Assembly: GCA_023428465.1 (NCBI GenBank)
Contig: JAEYXM010000083.1
Span: 1 to 18,129, forward strand
DNA: 18,129 nt
Reading direction: 5' to 3'
From: Actinomycetes bacterium
GTDB taxonomy: Bacteria > Actinomycetota > Actinomycetes > Actinomycetales > Cellulomonadaceae
Shown here: piece by piece, positions 14,429 to 18,129 of the stretch
Layout: the number at the start of each line of letters is the position of its first letter
Numbering within the stretch: position 1 is the first letter of the stretch
Translations under genes and position numbers: made by a program
The notes under the pieces: generated by a model
The model's input: only the letters and a program-made list of their open reading frames with translations
Database searches by the model: none
Told to the model about the DNA's origin: nothing

Positions 14429-15214
14429 TCAGGAGCCGGGCGGCGCCTCGACGTCGGGGACGTGCGTCGGGTCGAGGACGCGGCGCAGGAAGGCCCGCGT
14501 GCGCTCTTGCGTGGGCGATCCGATGACCTCGTCGGGGCTGCCCTGCTCGAGGATCACGCCCTCGTCGAGGAAGATCACGCGGTCGGCGACCTCGCGCGCG
14601 AACGCCATCTCGTGGGTGACCACGAGCATCGTCATGCCCTCGTCGGCGAGCTCGCGCATGACCGTGAGGACCTCGCCCACGAGCGCGGGGTCGAGGGCCG
14701 ACGTCGGCTCGTCGAAGAGCATGAGGGCGGGGTTCATCGACAGGGCGCGTGCGATCGCGACGCGTTGCTGCTGGCCGCCGGAGAGCTGCGCGGGCATCGA
14801 GTCCTCGCGGTCGGCGAGACCGACGTGCGCGAGGTTCTTCCGCGCGATCGCCTCGGCCTCCTCCTTGGACCGCTTGAGCACCTGGCGCTGCGCGAGCGTG
14901 CAGTTCTCCAGGACGCTGCGGTGCGGGAAGAGGTTGAACTGCTGGAACACCATGCCGACGTGCGTGCGAACCCGGTCGATGTCGACGTCCGGGTCGGTCA
15001 CCTCGACGCCGAGGACGTTCACGACGCCGGACGTCGGCTGCTCGAGGAGGTTCACGCAGCGCAGGAGCGTCGACTTGCCGGAGCCCGACGCGCCGATGAT
15101 GCACACGACCTCGCCCTGCGCGACGGTGAGGTCGACGCCCTTGAGGACCTCGCGGTCTCCGAACGACTTGTGCAGGCCCGTGATCTCGACGACGGGGCCG
15201 TCGGTGGCGCTCAT
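14429..15214 (-). CDS. polar amino-acid ABC transporter, ATP-binding protein
   Basis: ATPase of a GlnQ-type amino-acid importer. The product has 261 residues. Walker A is GASGSGKST (41-49), the Q-loop is VFQQFNLFPH (89-98), the signature is LSGGQQQR (144-151), Walker B with D-loop is LMLFDEPTSALD (164-175), and the H-loop is VVTHEM. The NLFPH motif after the Q-loop is typical of the polar amino-acid subfamily. Its ATG overlaps the permease stop codon (ATGA, 15211-15214), so it is translated together with the permease. It is the last gene of the three-gene transporter operon. A short inverted repeat CGCGA-N5-TCGCG (14410-14424) lies just after its stop. The substrate cannot be read from the ATPase. 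Confidence 0.93.
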   Translation of the reverse strand: MSATDGPVVEITGLHKSFGDREVLKGVDLTVAQGEVVCIIGASGSGKSTLLRCVNLLEQPTSGVVNVLGVEVTDPDVDIDRVRTHVGMVFQQFNLFPHRSVLENCTLAQRQVLKRSKEEAEAIARKNLAHVGLADREDSMPAQLSGGQQQRVAIARALSMNPALMLFDEPTSALDPALVGEVLTVMRELADEGMTMLVVTHEMAFAREVADRVIFLDEGVILEQGSPDEVIGSPTQERTRAFLRRVLDPTHVPDVEAPPGS

Positions 15215-16053
15215 ACGTGTCCCTTGTAGCCGGTCTTGCGCTCGAGCCAGCGGGTCAGCGAGCTGAGCGGGATGGTGATGATGAGGTACATGAGACCGAC
15301 GAGCACGAGCGCGGTCAGACCGCCGCCCGCCTGGCTGAGCGCGTTGCGCCCGACCTTCGTCAGCTCGAAGTCCACCACGGCCACACCGAGGGCGAAGGTG
15401 AGCGAGGTGTCCTTGAGCAGGAGCACGGCCTCGTTGGTCATGGGCGGCAGGATGATGCGGAACGCCTGGGGGATGACGACGCGCCGCAGGGTCGCACCGG
15501 AGGACATTCCGAGCGATCGCGCGGCCTCGACCTGGCCCTTGGGCACGGCCTGGATGCCGGCGCGGATCGTCTCGGCCATGTACGCGCCGGAGACCGCGCC
15601 GAGGGCTAGCGCGATCTGCAGGACGATCGAGTCGAACCTGATCTGGAACGCCGTGGGGATCGCGTACCCGAAGGCGATGACGACCAGCAGCGCGGGGATG
15701 CCCCGGAAGAACTCCACGTACCCGGTCGCGAGGATCCGGTAGGCCCGCACGGTCGAGAGCTTCATGAGCGCGAGAAGCGTGCCGAGCGCGATGCCCACCG
15801 CGAAGGCAGCCGCGGTGTAGATGATCGTGTTCAGCGCGGCGCGGGGCAGCTTGGGGCCGACGTACTCGATCGCCTCGCGGTTGAGGAACACCTCACCGAG
15901 GCGTGCCCAGTCGGCCGCCACGACGATGACGACGAGCACGACCAGCAGGACGCCGTACTGGATCCGCCGCGACAGGATCGCCCGGCGGCGCGGGCTCATG
16001 CGCGCCCGGCCCGCCGTGAGGGCGGGCCGGGCGTCGGTGCGCTGGGAGGACAT
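15211..16053 (-). CDS. polar amino-acid ABC transporter, permease
   Basis: Membrane component of the importer, 280 residues. A basic N-terminal tail of about 30 residues precedes a first hydrophobic helix (YGVLLVVLVVIVVAADW). The binding-protein-dependent transport domain begins at about residue 72 (ALNTIIYTAAAFAVGIALG) and includes EFFRGIPALLVVIAFGYAIP. The EAA loop that contacts the ATPase is at 176-184 (EAARSLGMS), followed by VVIPQAFRIILPPMTNE. This is the HisM/GlnP type; the single permease presumably forms a homodimer. The ATG shares one base with the stop of the upstream binding-protein gene (TGATG), and its own stop overlaps the ATPase start. The long upstream in-frame extension overlaps the binding protein and is rejected. 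Confidence 0.93.
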   Translation of the reverse strand: MSSQRTDARPALTAGRARMSPRRRAILSRRIQYGVLLVVLVVIVVAADWARLGEVFLNREAIEYVGPKLPRAALNTIIYTAAAFAVGIALGTLLALMKLSTVRAYRILATGYVEFFRGIPALLVVIAFGYAIPTAFQIRFDSIVLQIALALGAVSGAYMAETIRAGIQAVPKGQVEAARSLGMSSGATLRRVVIPQAFRIILPPMTNEAVLLLKDTSLTFALGVAVVDFELTKVGRNALSQAGGGLTALVLVGLMYLIITIPLSSLTRWLERKTGYKGHV

Positions 16054-16868
16054 CAGTCCGCGGACGGCGCGGTGCCGATGTACTTCTCGTAGATCGCGTC
16101 GTACGTGCCGTCCGACGCGATCCGGGCGAGGGTGGCGTTGACGGCGGCGAGCAGGCCGGAGTTGCCCGTCTTCACGCCGAGGCCGTACTGCTCGCCGGTC
16201 GGGAAGGTCGTGGCGACGTCGAAGTCGGCGCTCGCGAACGGGCCGAGGACGGCGATGTCGTTGATGACGGCGTCGACCGTGCCGGCGCGCAGGGCCTCGA
16301 TCTGGAGGCCGAGGTCCTCGAACTCGACGACGGCGAGGCCGTTCTCCTCGGCGAACGTCAGGCCGGTCGTCGCGGTCTGGACGCCGACGGTCACGCCCTC
16401 GAGGTCCTCGAGCGAGGCGAGGTCGGAGCCGGCCGGCACGAGCAGGCCCTGGTCCGCGTCGAAGTACGGGTCGGAGAAGTCCATCTTGTCCTCGCGCACG
16501 TCGGTGATCGTGATGCCCGAGGCGACCACGTCGCAGTTGCCGGAGTCGAGGTCCTGGCCGGACTGGATGCCGTCGAACGGCGTGATCTTGATCTCGAGCT
16601 CGGCGCCCAGGTCGCTCGCGACCTCGGCCACGATGTCCATGTCGAGGCCGACGATCTCGTCGTTCTCCTCGAACTCGAACGGCTCGTAGGGCGGGTTGGT
16701 GCACACGGTCAGGACGCCCTCGTTGAGCAGCACGACCTCGGGTGCCTGATCGGAGGTCTCCTCGGCGGCGGGAGTGGTCTCCGCGTCGTCGTCGGCGGTC
16801 GACGAACAGCCGGTGAGGAGCAGGGCGGCGGCGGCCACGGGGACCGCGAGCCGGGTCAGGGAGCGCAT
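16053..16868 (-). CDS. polar amino-acid ABC transporter, substrate-binding lipoprotein
   Basis: This 271-residue family 3 solute-binding protein delivers amino acids to the permease. The signal peptide MRSLTRLAVPVAAAALLLTGC ends in a lipobox (LLTGC), so Cys21 is lipidated and the protein is anchored outside the membrane. An acidic linker follows. The mature domain starts GVLTVCTNPPYEPFEF and contains VGLDMDIVAEVA (the usual G-x-D-x-D-x-A family signature), CDVVASGITIT, RxDKMDFSDPYF and the late segment YDAIYEKYIG. The substrate is an amino acid or related compound; sequence alone does not decide which. The ATG at 16866-16868 has GAGAGGA upstream. Upstream in-frame starts overlap the leader and lack a signal sequence. 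It is the first gene of the transporter operon. Confidence 0.92.
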   Translation of the reverse strand: MRSLTRLAVPVAAAALLLTGCSSTADDDAETTPAAEETSDQAPEVVLLNEGVLTVCTNPPYEPFEFEENDEIVGLDMDIVAEVASDLGAELEIKITPFDGIQSGQDLDSGNCDVVASGITITDVREDKMDFSDPYFDADQGLLVPAGSDLASLEDLEGVTVGVQTATTGLTFAEENGLAVVEFEDLGLQIEALRAGTVDAVINDIAVLGPFASADFDVATTFPTGEQYGLGVKTGNSGLLAAVNATLARIASDGTYDAIYEKYIGTAPSAD

Positions 16869-16880
16869 GGGGGGTCCTCT

Positions 16881-16896
16881 CACATCGGGTGATGTG
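16881..16896. promoter_or_regulatory. inverted repeat in the leader of the transporter operon
   Basis: CACATC-GGGT-GATGTG is a perfect 6-bp inverted repeat centred 20 bases upstream of the binding-protein ATG and immediately upstream of its ribosome binding site. It could be a repressor site or an RNA hairpin. Further upstream an imperfect repeat TGCACAAC-N10-GTCGTGCA spans 16925-16950, and AT-rich patches at about 16903-16925 (minus-strand TATCTT and TAGATA) are plausible -10 boxes. Confidence 0.35.
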
Positions 16897-17052
16897 CATG
16901 AAGATACAGGAGCTCCCATATCTATGCACAACGATTCGACGGGTCGTGCAGCGGGCTGCGCCGATCCTTGCAGATCCGTTGTGAACGGCGCGTGAAATCG
17001 ACAGTCCAGCCACGTGCAACCCATCACACTCCGGGCACGTCGCGGCCCCCCG

Positions 17053-18129
17053 TCAGGGCGTCTCGAGCTCCGCGCTCACGACGCCCGCCACCTCACGCTC
17101 ACCGTCGCCGACGAGCACGAGGTCACCGACCCGCCCGGCCGCGCGGACGTCGGCCGCGGCGGCCTGCGCGAGCGCCACCTCGGCCGTGGGGACCGCGACC
17201 TCGGCCCGGACGATGCCGGTCCGCATCGAGACCTTCGCCTCCGACTTGACCTTGCGCAGCGCGGCGAGCGTGTGCCCCGCGGCCCCGAGGATCCCGGCGT
17301 CACCGTCACCGGCGGCAGCCCGCAGGGGCGCGGCCGTCGGCCACGGTGCGCGGTGCACCGAGCCGGTCCGCCACCACGACCAGACCTCCTCGGTCGCGAA
17401 CGGCAGCACGGGCGCGAGGAGGCGCAGCAGCGTGTCGAGCGCCGCGACGAGCGCCGCGCGCGCGGACTGCGTCGCCTCCGCCGACCAGTTCTCGCCGCCG
17501 TAGGCGCGGTCCTTGACCAGCTCGACGTAGTCGTCGCAGAACGTCCAGAAGAACGTCTCGGTCGCCTCGAGCGCCCGCGTGTGGTCGTACGCGTCGAACG
17601 CGGTCGTGGCCGCGTCCACGACGTCGGCGAGCGCCGCGAGCATGCCGCGGTCGAGCGCCTCGGTGACGGCATCGGCGGCCGGGAGGTCACTGCCCGTGAT
17701 GCCGAGCACGAACTTGCTCGCGTTGAGCACCTTGATCGCCAGGCGCCGGCCGATCTTCATCTGGCCGACCTCGAACGCCGCGTCCGTGCCCAGGCGGGCC
17801 GAGGCGGCCCAGTACCGGACGGCGTCGGACCCGTGCTCGGTCAGCAGGCCCATGGGCGTGACGACATTGCCCTTGGACTTGCTCATCTTCTTGCGGTCCG
17901 GGTCGAGGATCCAGCCGCTGATCGCGGCGTGCGCCCACGGCAGCGAGCCGAACTCCAGGTGCGAGCGGACCACCGTCGAGAACAGCCAGGTGCGGATGAT
18001 GGCCTGGCCCTGCGGGCGCAGGTCCATCGGGAAGACGCGCTCGAACAGGTCCGGGTCCCGCTCCCAGCCGCCCGCGATCTGCGGGGTCAGGGACGACGTC
18101 GCCCACGTGTCCATGACGTCCGCCTCGCC
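17053..18129 (-). CDS. valS: valyl-tRNA synthetase, C-terminal part (partial)
   Basis: Charges tRNA-Val with valine in the cytoplasm. The gene is cut by the right edge; 358 C-terminal residues are visible. The frame enters with ADVMDTWATSS, part of the class I catalytic core, and contains the ATP-binding KMSKSKGN motif (17866-17889). SDAVRYWAASARLGTDAAF and the anticodon-binding helical domain follow (FFWTFCDDYVELVKDRAYG, LLRLLAPVLPFATEEVW). Discrimination from IleRS and LeuRS rests on DVMDTW and the SDAVRYW context. DTWATSSLTPQI, where many bacterial ValRS have DTWFSSALWPF, and an apparently absent C-terminal coiled-coil arm suggest the archaeal-like ValRS branch. It ends 184 bases upstream of the divergent-looking leader of the ABC operon, on the same strand. 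Confidence 0.92.
   Translation of the reverse strand, partial: GEADVMDTWATSSLTPQIAGGWERDPDLFERVFPMDLRPQGQAIIRTWLFSTVVRSHLEFGSLPWAHAAISGWILDPDRKKMSKSKGNVVTPMGLLTEHGSDAVRYWAASARLGTDAAFEVGQMKIGRRLAIKVLNASKFVLGITGSDLPAADAVTEALDRGMLAALADVVDAATTAFDAYDHTRALEATETFFWTFCDDYVELVKDRAYGGENWSAEATQSARAALVAALDTLLRLLAPVLPFATEEVWSWWRTGSVHRAPWPTAAPLRAAAGDGDAGILGAAGHTLAALRKVKSEAKVSMRTGIVRAEVAVPTAEVALAQAAAADVRAAGRVGDLVLVGDGEREVAGVVSAELETP

Noticed and set aside
12760..14526. 588-codon plus-strand frame opposite the acyl-CoA synthetase
   Set aside because: It is an antisense shadow with Asp/Val/Gly/Arg-rich composition; the minus strand carries the AMP-binding motifs.

Overview
The window is very GC-rich DNA with GTG starts, Shine-Dalgarno-led genes and terminators without T-tracts. 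It carries the actinobacterial order tig-clpP1-clpP2-clpX. The protein sequences suggest a Micrococcales actinomycete, probably close to Cellulomonas; the genus is inference. Most of the window is ordinary chromosomal housekeeping DNA. The first ~2.3 kb looks like accessory or decaying DNA.

Layout. (1) 1-680 holds no intact gene, only a clear fragment of an ISL3-type transposase with an in-frame stop and some membrane-protein-like reading frames. (2) 680-1338, minus strand: a DUF4177-like small protein and a single-pass membrane protein with an exported Cys-containing domain, joined by an ATGA overlap. (3) 1675-2315, plus strand: a helix-turn-helix protein followed by a GTGA-overlapping reading frame that looks truncated. 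(4) 2316-4182, minus strand: a cysteine-biosynthesis unit made of a promoter, a 25-codon leader ending in a run of Cys codons, a structured leader RNA, cysK, cysE and a strong hairpin. (5) tRNA-Gly(TCC), ugd (minus) and tRNA-Pro(TGG) (plus), then a two-TM membrane protein on the minus strand. (6) 6977-12513, plus strand: trigger factor, ClpP1, ClpP2, ClpX and a Vms1/baeRF-like protein, a protein folding, proteolysis and probably ribosome-rescue block. (7) 12559-16868, minus strand: a long-chain acyl-CoA synthetase, then an amino-acid ABC transporter whose binding protein, permease and ATPase genes overlap by a few bases. (8) The 3' part of valS enters from the right edge on the minus strand.

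The most interesting element is the Cys-rich leader upstream of cysK. It has its own promoter and ribosome binding site. Four of its last six residues are Cys. A perfect 10-bp inverted repeat begins at its stop codon, and the Cys codons can pair with a segment just upstream of the cysK ribosome binding site. Together these look like a translation-dependent cysteine attenuator for cysK-cysE. A second candidate is the tig terminator hairpin: both arms contain an inverted CGC-N5-GCG core resembling ClgR sites, placed just upstream of the probable clpP1 promoter.
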